Below are positions 1 through 8,076 of a DNA stretch of 50,127 nt, piece by piece. Under the pieces are notes generated by a model. That model made no database searches. It was not told where the DNA came from and saw nothing but the letters and a program-made list of their open reading frames with translations. Source of the stretch: Candidatus Poribacteria bacterium (lineage in GTDB: Bacteria > Poribacteria > WGA-4E > UBA9662); assembly GCA_012963885.1 (NCBI GenBank), contig DTUY01000267.1, positions 1-50,127 on the forward strand, written 5' to 3'. Each line of letters starts with the position of its first letter. Position 1 is the stretch's first letter. A program made the translations under genes and the position numbers.

Positions 1-378
1 CCTCTCGGCTATAGAATTCTGGTGAGTTTTACTACTTATGCAAGAGGTCTAATATTGTACGGCCACGCTGATATCAATTCTGTGTTTGATCAACTTTTAG
101 TAACGTCACCGATCCAAGTTAAGCATAACATTATCAAGTTCGGCCAACTCCAATATGAAGGCGATTACGGCGTATTTTTCACCTATCCCCGATTTGATAC
201 GGATGAGAACTTAGTCGGTGTAATCGGAATGACAACTGAGAAAATGATTCAAGCCAGTCAACAGGCACGATATTTCATTTCCGGTGTTTCGTGTCCTGAT
301 TACGCTATATTTGGAATTGATGTTTTAACCGAAGGATTTGATGGTGTGGTTGAAGCCGGTTACTTCAACAGCAACTGA
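1..378 (+). CDS. C-terminal fragment of a prolyl-oligopeptidase-like alpha/beta hydrolase (cut by window edge)
   Basis: The reading frame is open from base 1, so the gene begins upstream of the window. A GTG at 22 is only an internal candidate. The visible 125 residues have the pattern I know from the extreme C-terminus of large prolyl-oligopeptidase-like proteins: a strand ending in LILYGHAD, a segment with SPIQV and later YFISGVSCPDY, and a final EAGYFNSN. The family is a serine hydrolase/peptidase with a beta-propeller and an alpha/beta hydrolase domain. The Ser-Asp-His catalytic residues cannot be seen here, so activity cannot be judged. The assignment rests on sequence impression of a short tail and is moderate. 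Confidence 0.5.
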   Translation, partial: PLGYRILVSFTTYARGLILYGHADINSVFDQLLVTSPIQVKHNIIKFGQLQYEGDYGVFFTYPRFDTDENLVGVIGMTTEKMIQASQQARYFISGVSCPDYAIFGIDVLTEGFDGVVEAGYFNSN

Positions 379-493
379 GAATTGCCGCACTAAATCACCT
401 TAAATAAAACCTATTTAGTTTTTTGTATCCCTAAGTTTGACAAATCATAATCTGGGTTTCTAGCATGCGAATCAATTTTCAAAGGGTTTAAAA

Positions 494-522
494 TTGACAG
501 GAATCAGCGGAAATTGTAAAAT
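494..522 (+). promoter_or_regulatory. Sigma-70-type promoter upstream of glutamate dehydrogenase
   Basis: TTGACA at 494-499 and TAAAAT at 517-522 are separated by exactly 17 bases. This is a perfect -35 and a one-mismatch -10. Transcription would start near 529, giving a leader of about 45 bases before the ATG at 575. Confidence 0.55.
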
Positions 523-574
523 AAATCTATGTCATGCATATTTATGTTAGGATAATTATAACTGAAGATTACCT

Positions 575-1831
575 ATGCCAAACCCAAACGAAAAGAAAAA
601 AGAGTCCCCAACAGATACTGTAAACTATTTTTTTGATGGCGCGGCTGAACAACTTGGTTTATCTGAAGAAATCTGCCAGACGCTGATTAAACCGTATCGT
701 GAGATTATCGTTGAAGTTCCGCTACGTCGAAATGATGGCCACCTTGATTTGTACACCGGTTATCGTGTCCAGCATAATGGATCTCGCGGTCCATACAAAG
801 GAGGCATTCGATTTCATTCCACTGCCGATTTAGAAGATATTCGAGCCCTTGCCGCCTTGATGACCTGGAAAACAGCACTAGCTGATATACCGTTCGGAGG
901 TGCTAAAGGTGGTGTTACGTGTAATGCCTTGGATCTTGAAACAAATGAATTAGAACGGCTAACCAGAATTTTCACCCGTAAAATTTCGCTCATTTTGGGG
1001 CCACAACGAGATATACCTGCGCCAGATATGGGTACTGACGCTCAAGTAATGGCTTGGATGATGGATGAATACGGCAAACGATACGGCCATACTCCGGAAA
1101 TCGTCACCGGCAAGCCCATTGAATTGGGTGGTTCCATCGGCCGCAATGAAGCCACAGGTCATGGAACATCAATAATAATCGCCGAAGCCACAATCGATTT
1201 TAATTTATCCTTTGATAAAGTTGTTATTCATGGTTTTGGGAACGTTGGCTCCCACGCAGCGTTGTATCTTACACAAATGGGAGCCAAAATTATTGCCATC
1301 AGCGATTATTATGGTGGGATATATAATCCAAATGGGTTACCAATACAACAGTTATTTCAATATGCTGTTGAACGCCGACCGCTGAAAGATTACAGGGATG
1401 CTGATCAGATATCTAATCAAGAGATACTTGAACTTGAATGTGATATTCTGATACCAGCTGCCATCGGCGGAGTAATTACTGAGGAAAATGCCAACCGAAT
1501 TCAGGCATCGGCAATCTTTGAGGCAGCCAATTACCCTACAACCATGTCAGGAGAACAGGTTTTAGCCGATAGGGGTATTCCAGTCTTTCCCGACATTTTG
1601 GTTAATGCCGGTGGTGTTATCGTTTCATACTTCGAGTGGGTACAAAACATTCAACAGTTCAAATGGGATATTAATCGAGTGAACAAGGAAATGAAGGAAA
1701 TGCTGGTTAAAGCTTATAAGAATGTCTTTGAAATCCATAAAAACAAAGGTGTCTCACTGCGTACAGCAGCATTCATGGTTGGTGTCCAGCGTGTTGCAAA
1801 AGCGACTGAGTTACGTGGGTATCTAACTTAG
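575..1831 (+). CDS. gdhA: Glutamate dehydrogenase (Glu/Leu/Phe/Val dehydrogenase family)
   Basis: This 418-aa protein catalyses oxidative deamination of glutamate to 2-oxoglutarate and ammonia, or the reverse, using NAD(P). The catalytic framework is intact: Lys75 in YKGGIRF, Lys99 in MTWKT, Lys111 in GGAKGG and Asp151 in PAPDMGT. Their spacing (24, 12, 40) matches the Lys89/Lys113/Lys125/Asp165 set of clostridial GDH. A Rossmann GFGNVG motif lies at about 220-225. Length is normal for the hexameric 45-kDa class. The substrate could be another amino acid such as leucine, but the four conserved positions and length favour glutamate. The ATG at 575 follows a near-consensus promoter; the ribosome binding site is weak. 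The gene ends with TAG, showing TAG is used as a normal stop here. A CYTH gene follows after 55 bases. Confidence 0.9.
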   Translation: MPNPNEKKKESPTDTVNYFFDGAAEQLGLSEEICQTLIKPYREIIVEVPLRRNDGHLDLYTGYRVQHNGSRGPYKGGIRFHSTADLEDIRALAALMTWKTALADIPFGGAKGGVTCNALDLETNELERLTRIFTRKISLILGPQRDIPAPDMGTDAQVMAWMMDEYGKRYGHTPEIVTGKPIELGGSIGRNEATGHGTSIIIAEATIDFNLSFDKVVIHGFGNVGSHAALYLTQMGAKIIAISDYYGGIYNPNGLPIQQLFQYAVERRPLKDYRDADQISNQEILELECDILIPAAIGGVITEENANRIQASAIFEAANYPTTMSGEQVLADRGIPVFPDILVNAGGVIVSYFEWVQNIQQFKWDINRVNKEMKEMLVKAYKNVFEIHKNKGVSLRTAAFMVGVQRVAKATELRGYLT

Positions 1832-1886
1832 AATATCCAAAATCATGCTGTAGCTATCGAAAATTATATGTCATCGTGCCTAAAAG

Positions 1887-2387
1887 ATGAAAAACTTAGA
1901 AGTGAAAGCGAAATGTATATCACCAGAGCTAGCAATCCAAAATTTAGTTGGACTCGGGGCGACACACGAGAAAAAAATGTGCCAAGTTGACACCTATTTT
2001 AATGCGCCTGAGGGCAGGCTCAAACTTCGCGAGGAAGGCTCAGATTTCGCCAGCCTAATCTACTATCATCGTTGTGATACAGCTGAATCTTGTTACAGTG
2101 ATTACCACATCTGCCAAATTCATGACTTAGATTCGTTCAAACTGATTCTATCAAGCGCCCTTGGTACAAAGGTTATTGTTGAAAAAACTCGAGATTTGTG
2201 GTGGTTTGGCAATACACGAGTCCACCTAGATCACGTTTCCGGATTAGGTGATTTCATTGAGTTGGAAACGGTCCTACGAAATCAAACAGAAACATCAGCT
2301 TGGTTAGAACATAATCATGTCAAAGACACTCTTAAGATTGTTGAAGAGGATCTAGTACCTGTCTCATACAGTGATCTTTTGGTTTGA
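1887..2387 (+). CDS. CYTH domain protein (class IV adenylate cyclase / triphosphatase-like)
   Basis: This 166-aa protein spans a single CYTH domain. The N-terminus has NLEVKAK, the variant of the acidic/basic metal-triphosphate motif common in the CyaB-like subgroup. FNAPEGRLKLREEG supplies the Arg/Lys residues of the tunnel, and near the C-terminus TRVHLDHVSGLGDFIELE matches the conserved final strands. Family members bind triphosphate-containing substrates in a metal-dependent tunnel. Known activities are adenylate cyclase, thiamine triphosphatase and inorganic triphosphatase; the sequence does not tell which applies. It lies 55 bases after gdhA on the same strand. Its stop codon overlaps the -35 box of the next promoter, so it probably closes the gdhA unit. 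Confidence 0.82.
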   Translation: MKNLEVKAKCISPELAIQNLVGLGATHEKKMCQVDTYFNAPEGRLKLREEGSDFASLIYYHRCDTAESCYSDYHICQIHDLDSFKLILSSALGTKVIVEKTRDLWWFGNTRVHLDHVSGLGDFIELETVLRNQTETSAWLEHNHVKDTLKIVEEDLVPVSYSDLLV

Positions 2388-2412
2388 CATATGATTGAAT
2401 TCTCACTAAGAT
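2384..2412 (+). promoter_or_regulatory. Promoter for the molybdenum hydroxylase operon
   Basis: TTGACA at 2384-2389 and TAAGAT at 2407-2412 are 17 bases apart. The -35 box overlaps the stop codon of the CYTH gene. Transcription would begin near 2419, about 40 bases upstream of the TTG start at 2461. Confidence 0.55.
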
Positions 2413-2460
2413 ACAATTAGCAAGCAAAACTCTACATTAAAACTATTAAGGAAAAGAACT

Positions 2461-3339
2461 TTGCAAGCCTTTAAATATGTTGCAGCAAAAAGTATCAGTG
2501 AAACAATTGATCTGCTTTCAGAGAAAGGAGATCAAGCTCGGGTATTAAGCGGTGGAACAGATCTCATCGTTCAAGTTCGCGAAAAACGCCGAAGTTTAGA
2601 ACTGATGGTTGATGTCAAGCAAATTCCCGAAGTCAACGAAATTTCATACAGTGCAACTGACGGTTTGGTGCTTGGCGCGTCCACACCCTGTTATAAAATC
2701 TATAACAATCCAGATATCAAATCTACATACCCTGGCTTAATCGATGCTGTCTCGATCATCGGTGGAATCCAAATTCAAGGCCGGGCAAGCGTTGGTGGGA
2801 ATTTATGTAATGCTTCACCCGCCGCCGATTCAATACCAGCGCTGATTGTACTGAATGCGATCTGTGTGATTGCGGGGCCAAGCGGAACCCGCGAGGTTGC
2901 AGCTAAGGATTTCTGTACTGCTCCCGGTCAAACGGCAATGGGAAACGGTGAGTTCTTAACCTCAATTAAGATTCCGGTACCTGAGAAGAACTCCAGCAGC
3001 TTTTATTTGCGGTTTATCCCACGAAATGAGATGGACATTGCTGTTGTTGGTGTTGGCGCATCAGTGGTTTTAGATGAGAATCACAAATCATTTGTATCCG
3101 CGCATGTCGCACTGGGTGCGGTAGCCCCAACGCCTCTTTATGCGGAAGAGGCAGGTAATTTGCTTTCCGGTCAGGGAATCTCCGACGAAATTATCAATCA
3201 AGCAGCAGAAGCCGCCCAAGCAATTGCTCGACCAATCAGCGATATGCGAGGAACGGCAAACCAAAGGAAACATCTTGTGGGCGTACTTACACGTCGGGCA
3301 CTAAATGGCGCTGTAAATAGAGTGAAGGAGACTGAATAA
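2461..3339 (+). CDS. Molybdenum hydroxylase FAD-binding (medium) subunit
   Basis: This 292-aa protein is the flavin subunit of a xanthine dehydrogenase/CO dehydrogenase-type enzyme (CoxM-like). It passes electrons from the iron-sulfur subunit to its acceptor through FAD. Visible FAD-binding signatures are LSGGTDLIVQVRE near residue 30 and GRASVGGNLCNASPAADS near residue 105, where such proteins bind the diphosphate and isoalloxazine. The C-terminal CO dehydrogenase flavoprotein domain includes a segment on GAVAPTPLYAEEA. The start is a TTG preceded by AAGGAAAAG; no ATG fits better. The stop overlaps the start of the 2Fe-2S subunit by one base (TAATG), indicating translational coupling. The substrate cannot be deduced. 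Confidence 0.87.
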   Translation: MQAFKYVAAKSISETIDLLSEKGDQARVLSGGTDLIVQVREKRRSLELMVDVKQIPEVNEISYSATDGLVLGASTPCYKIYNNPDIKSTYPGLIDAVSIIGGIQIQGRASVGGNLCNASPAADSIPALIVLNAICVIAGPSGTREVAAKDFCTAPGQTAMGNGEFLTSIKIPVPEKNSSSFYLRFIPRNEMDIAVVGVGASVVLDENHKSFVSAHVALGAVAPTPLYAEEAGNLLSGQGISDEIINQAAEAAQAIARPISDMRGTANQRKHLVGVLTRRALNGAVNRVKETE

Positions 3340-3833
3340 TGCCAAGAAAAACACACGTACAAACAGAGATTAACGGTGAAGGCGTTGAATTCCTGTGTGA
3401 ACCGCGCCAAAGCCTGCTTGAGATACTCAGAGACGAGCTTCATTTAACCGGATCTAAAGAAGGTTGCAATAACGGTAATTGTGGTGCCTGCACGGTGCGT
3501 TTGGGTGACCGAATTGTGAATTCCTGTATAGTGCTTGGTGTCGAAGCAGAAGGCCAGCAGATCGAGACAATTGAAGGAATCGCCACTCCTGAAGGTCTAC
3601 ATCCAATCCAACAGAAATTCCTGGAACACGCCGCACTTCAATGCGGTATTTGCACACCCGGATTTATCGTGTCATCCAAAGCGCTTCTTGAGCAAAACCC
3701 AACGCCAAACGAGGAAGAAGTCCGATTTTGGCTGGCGGGCAATTTGTGTCGATGCACAGGATATCATAAAATCATTGAAGCTGTAATGGACGCAGCTAAA
3801 CCAATGAATTCGGAGGTGGTTGATAATGGCTGA
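3339..3833 (+). CDS. Molybdenum hydroxylase [2Fe-2S] (small) subunit
   Basis: This 164-aa protein holds two [2Fe-2S] clusters that carry electrons from the molybdenum site to FAD. The plant-ferredoxin-type cluster is coordinated by Cys43, Cys48, Cys51 and Cys63 (EGCNNGNCGACTVR and NSC). The second, helical-domain cluster uses Cys102, Cys105, Cys137 and Cys139 (QCGICTPGF and CRCTGY). All eight cysteines are present and the length is typical. The ATG shares one base with the upstream stop, and the end overlaps the large subunit by 8 bases, so the three subunits are translated as a coupled unit. Confidence 0.92.
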   Translation: MPRKTHVQTEINGEGVEFLCEPRQSLLEILRDELHLTGSKEGCNNGNCGACTVRLGDRIVNSCIVLGVEAEGQQIETIEGIATPEGLHPIQQKFLEHAALQCGICTPGFIVSSKALLEQNPTPNEEEVRFWLAGNLCRCTGYHKIIEAVMDAAKPMNSEVVDNG

Positions 3834-6084
3834 GAATAAAGAATTCAAAGTAATTGGCACACGGCCAATTCGGCATGATGGTATTGATAAAGTAACTGGT
3901 CGTGCGGCCTATGGTGCTGATATTCATTTTCCTGATATGTTACATGGTAAAGTATTGCGTAGCCCGTACGCACATGCGCGAATTAGTTCGATTGATGTTA
4001 GTAAGGCTGCGTCACATCCAGCAATAAAATGCGTAATCACCTCAGAGGACTTACCATTAGTCGAAGATACTATCACAGAACTGGGTGAAACGGTTATAAA
4101 CCTTAAACATTTGAGCGATAATATTCTTGCCAGCGACAAAGCTTTATATAAAGGACACCCGGTGGCCGCTGTTGCCGCAACTGATCCTTATGCTGCTGAA
4201 GAAGCGCTCGACATGATTGAGGTAGACTACGAAATTCTCGAGCCGGTTCTTGATGTCCGTCAGGCAATGGAGCCAGATGCTCCCGTCCTGCATGAATCCC
4301 TAAAAACAGAATCGATAGGAAAAAAAGGAGATCAATCACAGAATGTTGCCAGCCATTCGCAGATGAAACACGGTGATTTAGAAACAGGTTTTGCTGCAGC
4401 AGACGTAATCGTTGAACGCGATTTTTCAACAGCCACAATACACCAAGGATATATTGAAACCCATAACGCTACCGCTCAATACAACGAAGATGGCGAGCTG
4501 ACGGTATGGTGCAGTACACAAGGCGCATTCGGGGTTCGTGACCAACTTTCCAAAATCCTCAAAATGCCAGTTTCAAAAATCAAAGTTGTACCGATGGAAA
4601 TTGGTGGTGGTTTCGGAGGGAAAGTTCAAGTGTATATCAAACCCATTGCCGCGCTTTTAGCTATGAAAACTAGGAAGCCGGTCAAGATGACAATGACACG
4701 GACGGAAGTCTTTGAGGGAACCGGCCCAGCACCTGGCTCATATATTCGCGTAAAATTGGGTGCTGACACGACGGGAAAAATCACGGCCGCTGAAGCACAT
4801 CTAGTCTTTGAAGCGGGTGCTTATCCGGGATCGGCTGTTGGTGCTGGATCGCTCTGTATTTTCGCCCCTTATAAAATTGACAATCTACAAATTGATGGGT
4901 ACGATGTCGTATTAAATAAGCCAAAATCTTCAGCCTACAGGGCACCAGGAGCACCCAATGCTTGCTTTGCATCAGAATGTGTTATAGACGAAATCTGCCA
5001 AAAATTGGACATGGACCCAATTGAATTTCGACTGATCAATGGCGCCAAAGAGGGAGACCGCCGTTGTGATGGTCCGATTTATCCAAAGATTGGTTATCTG
5101 GAAACTGTTGAAGCAGCTCAAAATCATCACCACTACGCGGAATCAATTGATATAAAACCTAATGGTAAGCTAAGAGGAAGAGGCGTTGCCTCAGGTTTCT
5201 GGATGAATGGTGGTGGCCGGTCTAGTGTAACCATCAATGTCAATACTGATGGCAGAATTAATCTGATCGAGGGGTCCACGGATATTGGTGGAACGCGCGC
5301 ATCAATCGCCATGCAAGCAGCAGAAGTGTTAGGAATATCAGCAGAAGATGTTATGCCTGCTGTGGGTGATACGGATTCGGTTGGTTATACAGGTGTCACT
5401 GGCGGGAGCCGTACAACTTTTGCAACTGGTATTGCAGCTATCAATGCGGCCGAGGACATCAGGGCACAAATGATAGGAGTTGCTGCCAAGCATTGGGAAC
5501 TTAGACCCTCCGACGTGCGGTTTGAAGATGGAATATTCTTAGCTCAAAAAAATGGTGATGCGTTACGAATGACCTTCAAAGAAGTGGCCGCTGCCGGAGG
5601 CCCATTAGTGGGGTCGGTAACTGCCAGTCCTGGGGGCGCTGGCAACGGTTTCGCAACCCACATTGTCGATCTTGAAGTTGATCCGGAAACAGGTAAAGTC
5701 GATATTTTGCGCTATACCGCCATTCAGGATGTTGGTAGGGCAATTCACCCGAGCTACGCTGAAGGACAAGTTGAAGGTGGAGTTGCACAAGGAGTTGGTT
5801 GGGCTCTTAGTGAAGGATACTTATATAACGATGAAGGTCATATGACAAACGCGAGTTTTCTTGATTATCGAATGCCGACCAGCTACGATCTGCCGAGTAT
5901 TGAAACTGTACTGGTTGAAGTGCCGAATCCGGGACACCCGTACGGCGTTAGAGGGGCCGGTGAAGTTCCTCTTGTTCCCCCACTTGCCGCTATAGCCAAT
6001 GCCGTCTCAAGAGCTATCGGCGTTCGAATGACAGAACTGCCAATGTCTCCTGATCGTGTGCTTCAAGCCATGGGGAGTATCTAA
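3826..6084 (+). CDS. Molybdenum hydroxylase molybdopterin-binding (large) subunit
   Basis: This 752-aa catalytic subunit belongs to the xanthine dehydrogenase family (CoxL/XdhB/HcrA type). It hydroxylates its substrate with water-derived oxygen at a Mo-cytosine or Mo-pterin cofactor. IEIGGGFGGK at about 256-264 is the cofactor-binding glycine loop. SAYRAPGAPNA replaces the AYRCSFR active-site loop of CO dehydrogenase, so it is not a form I CO dehydrogenase. GVRGAGEVPLVPP near 707-719 carries the conserved catalytic Glu. I chose the ATG at 3826, with GGAGG ten bases upstream, over an in-frame TTG two codons earlier. Candidate substrates are purines, N-heterocycles, aldehydes or an aromatic acyl-CoA. 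The sequence does not decide among them. Confidence 0.9.
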   Translation: MAENKEFKVIGTRPIRHDGIDKVTGRAAYGADIHFPDMLHGKVLRSPYAHARISSIDVSKAASHPAIKCVITSEDLPLVEDTITELGETVINLKHLSDNILASDKALYKGHPVAAVAATDPYAAEEALDMIEVDYEILEPVLDVRQAMEPDAPVLHESLKTESIGKKGDQSQNVASHSQMKHGDLETGFAAADVIVERDFSTATIHQGYIETHNATAQYNEDGELTVWCSTQGAFGVRDQLSKILKMPVSKIKVVPMEIGGGFGGKVQVYIKPIAALLAMKTRKPVKMTMTRTEVFEGTGPAPGSYIRVKLGADTTGKITAAEAHLVFEAGAYPGSAVGAGSLCIFAPYKIDNLQIDGYDVVLNKPKSSAYRAPGAPNACFASECVIDEICQKLDMDPIEFRLINGAKEGDRRCDGPIYPKIGYLETVEAAQNHHHYAESIDIKPNGKLRGRGVASGFWMNGGGRSSVTINVNTDGRINLIEGSTDIGGTRASIAMQAAEVLGISAEDVMPAVGDTDSVGYTGVTGGSRTTFATGIAAINAAEDIRAQMIGVAAKHWELRPSDVRFEDGIFLAQKNGDALRMTFKEVAAAGGPLVGSVTASPGGAGNGFATHIVDLEVDPETGKVDILRYTAIQDVGRAIHPSYAEGQVEGGVAQGVGWALSEGYLYNDEGHMTNASFLDYRMPTSYDLPSIETVLVEVPNPGHPYGVRGAGEVPLVPPLAAIANAVSRAIGVRMTELPMSPDRVLQAMGSI

Positions 6085-6088
6085 AAAA

Positions 6089-6352
6089 ATGGCACTTGTA
6101 TCAGTTCCTTCGCTTATGCAAGACCTGACCGCAGGTCAGGATCAGGTGAACGTTGAAGGCGAAACAATCCGCGAAATTATCCTTAATTTTGACGAAGCTT
6201 TTCCTGGTGTAAAAGATCGGCTTTGTGACGGCGATCGGATTAAACCATTTATCGCTGTTTATGTCGGAAGTGAGCTTTCACAAGCAGGTATGCGTGAGAC
6301 GGTAAGTCCAGATTCAGAAATCCACTTTGTTCCTGCCATTAGCGGTGGCTAA
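6089..6352 (+). CDS. MoaD/ThiS-family sulfur carrier protein
   Basis: This 87-aa ubiquitin-like protein ends in Gly-Gly (AISGG). That tail is adenylated and thiocarboxylated in MoaD and ThiS to donate sulfur. EGETIREIILNFDEAFPGVKDRL is the standard early helix, and the segment before the tail reads EIHFVPAIS. It starts at the ATG at 6089, four bases after the large-subunit stop, with GGGGAG at 6072-6077. Being the fourth gene of a molybdenum hydroxylase operon suggests a role in molybdopterin synthesis dedicated to this enzyme, but other MoaD/ThiS-like carriers serve other pathways. No partner MoaE or E1-like MoeB is in the window. Confidence 0.82.
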   Translation: MALVSVPSLMQDLTAGQDQVNVEGETIREIILNFDEAFPGVKDRLCDGDRIKPFIAVYVGSELSQAGMRETVSPDSEIHFVPAISGG

Positions 6353-6440
6353 TGGGTGTATACCTCCTTTCAGTTGATGCCCGAAAACTGCTAAACGTGT
6401 GTCAAACAGCATAAAATACCAACTCGCAGTAAGGAAATAA

Positions 6441-7904
6441 ATGGCTTACACTGGGCTTTCCGATTTTATTGAGACACTGGATCAGGCAGGCGAACTTCTT
6501 CGTATTAAATTAGAAGTCTCACCAGAACTTGAAGTCGCTGAGATAACCGATCGGGTCAGCAAAAGCAAGGATGGCGGCCCAGCATTATTATTTGAGAACA
6601 TTGCCGGCAGCGAAATCCCTCTTCTGATCAATGCCTTCGGTTCGTACCAGCGAATGTCACTGGCACTTGGTGTTAAAGACATACAGGAAATTGCCGAAGA
6701 AATTGGGGAGTTAATCAAAATCAAACCTCCCCAGACAATACTTGAAAAAGTCCAAATTCTCGGCACCCTTTCCAAACTCACCAAATTCCCCCCCAAACAG
6801 GTACGAAACGGCAGTTGCCAAGAAGTCGTATTAACCGAAGAGCAAATCGATCTGGATAAAATTCCGATTATTAAATGCTGGCCGGAAGACGGCGGTAAGT
6901 ACGTTACATTACCCCAAGTGATCACCAGAGGCCTTGAGCATGGCGATCGGAACGTTGGCATGTACCGCATGCAAAAAATTAACAACCGCACTTTCGCTAT
7001 GCACTGGCAGATCCACCACGATGGTGCTAAACATTGCCGTGAGTATTTTCAGGCAGGAAAACAAATGCCCGTCGCTGTAGCTGTTGGTGGAGATCCAGTG
7101 ATGACTTATGCAGCAACTGCCCCACTCCCAACTGGGATTGAGGAATTCCTATTCGCTGGCTTCTTACGCAAATCCAACGTAACATTAATAAAGTGTAAAA
7201 CTGTAGATCTCTCTGTACCGGCTGACGCTGACATTGTCTTTGAGGGGTATATTGATCCAAATGAAACATGTCTCGAAGGACCATTTGGAGATCATACGGG
7301 TTACTATTCCTCAGCCGATCAATATCCCGTTTTTCACTTAACGGCGATTACACACTGCCAGAAACCGATTTACCAAACAATTATTGTGGGAAAACCACCA
7401 ATGGAAGATTATTATATGGGCAAAGCAACTGAACGTATTTTCTTGCCACTGCTTAAAACCCAATTCCCAGAATTAGTCGATATGAACCTTCCCATTTTTG
7501 GCATTTTCCATAATTTCGCTTTTATTTCAATAGATAAGCGTTACCCATTTCAAGCGAAAAAAATGATGCACAGTTTCTGGGGATTCGGGCAATTGATGTT
7601 TAGTAAAATCATTGTGGTTGTCGATAAGGATGTTGACGTCCAAGATACAGATGAAGTGTGGTTTCGTGTAGGAAGTAACGTCGATCCCAAACGGGATATT
7701 ACCTTTGTAGACGGCCCCATTGATGTTCTTGATCATGCTGCGCCGCTCCTTGGCGCTGGATCAAAAATGGGAATTGACGCTACCAAGAAATGGCCGGAAG
7801 AGGGGTTCCAACGTGAGTGGCCGGAAGAAATCCAGATGTCAGAGGAAATGATAGAGTTCGTCGACAAAAGATGGGAAAACTATGGAATTCCTAGTGACCT
7901 CTGA
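6441..7904 (+). CDS. UbiD-family prenylated-FMN decarboxylase
   Basis: This 487-aa protein is a full-length UbiD-type (de)carboxylase, acting on aromatic or alpha,beta-unsaturated acids with prenylated FMN. Visible features are NVGMYRMQ at 171-178, which binds the cofactor and metal, AMHWQIHHD at 186-194, and NETCLEGPFGDHTGYY at 274-289, containing the conserved acidic catalytic/metal residues. Length and the final EWPEEI region resemble the menaquinone/ubiquinone-type UbiD rather than small Fdc proteins. AAGGAAAT lies just before the ATG. It follows the MoaD-like gene by 88 bases on the same strand. No ubiX prenyltransferase gene is visible. It could be a quinone-pathway decarboxylase or part of an aromatic catabolic route linked to the Mo hydroxylase. 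Confidence 0.88.
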   Translation: MAYTGLSDFIETLDQAGELLRIKLEVSPELEVAEITDRVSKSKDGGPALLFENIAGSEIPLLINAFGSYQRMSLALGVKDIQEIAEEIGELIKIKPPQTILEKVQILGTLSKLTKFPPKQVRNGSCQEVVLTEEQIDLDKIPIIKCWPEDGGKYVTLPQVITRGLEHGDRNVGMYRMQKINNRTFAMHWQIHHDGAKHCREYFQAGKQMPVAVAVGGDPVMTYAATAPLPTGIEEFLFAGFLRKSNVTLIKCKTVDLSVPADADIVFEGYIDPNETCLEGPFGDHTGYYSSADQYPVFHLTAITHCQKPIYQTIIVGKPPMEDYYMGKATERIFLPLLKTQFPELVDMNLPIFGIFHNFAFISIDKRYPFQAKKMMHSFWGFGQLMFSKIIVVVDKDVDVQDTDEVWFRVGSNVDPKRDITFVDGPIDVLDHAAPLLGAGSKMGIDATKKWPEEGFQREWPEEIQMSEEMIEFVDKRWENYGIPSDL

Positions 7905-8076
7905 ATGACACAAGTTTAGAGTCGACAATAAATCCGAGTTAGTAGATAAGTATTCGACTGACCCCACACATTTTCCTACCTACGGCTACCCTTCACCAAT
8001 AATTCAAATTTAGATCTTTCAATAAAAAAACCGAGGCAAAAAGACAAAAAGGATTATTTGAAACTGGACCTAGAAG

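Noticed and set aside
2461-6084. Aerobic carbon monoxide dehydrogenase (form I)
   Set aside because: The large subunit lacks the AYRCSFR active-site loop; it has AYRAPGAPNA instead.
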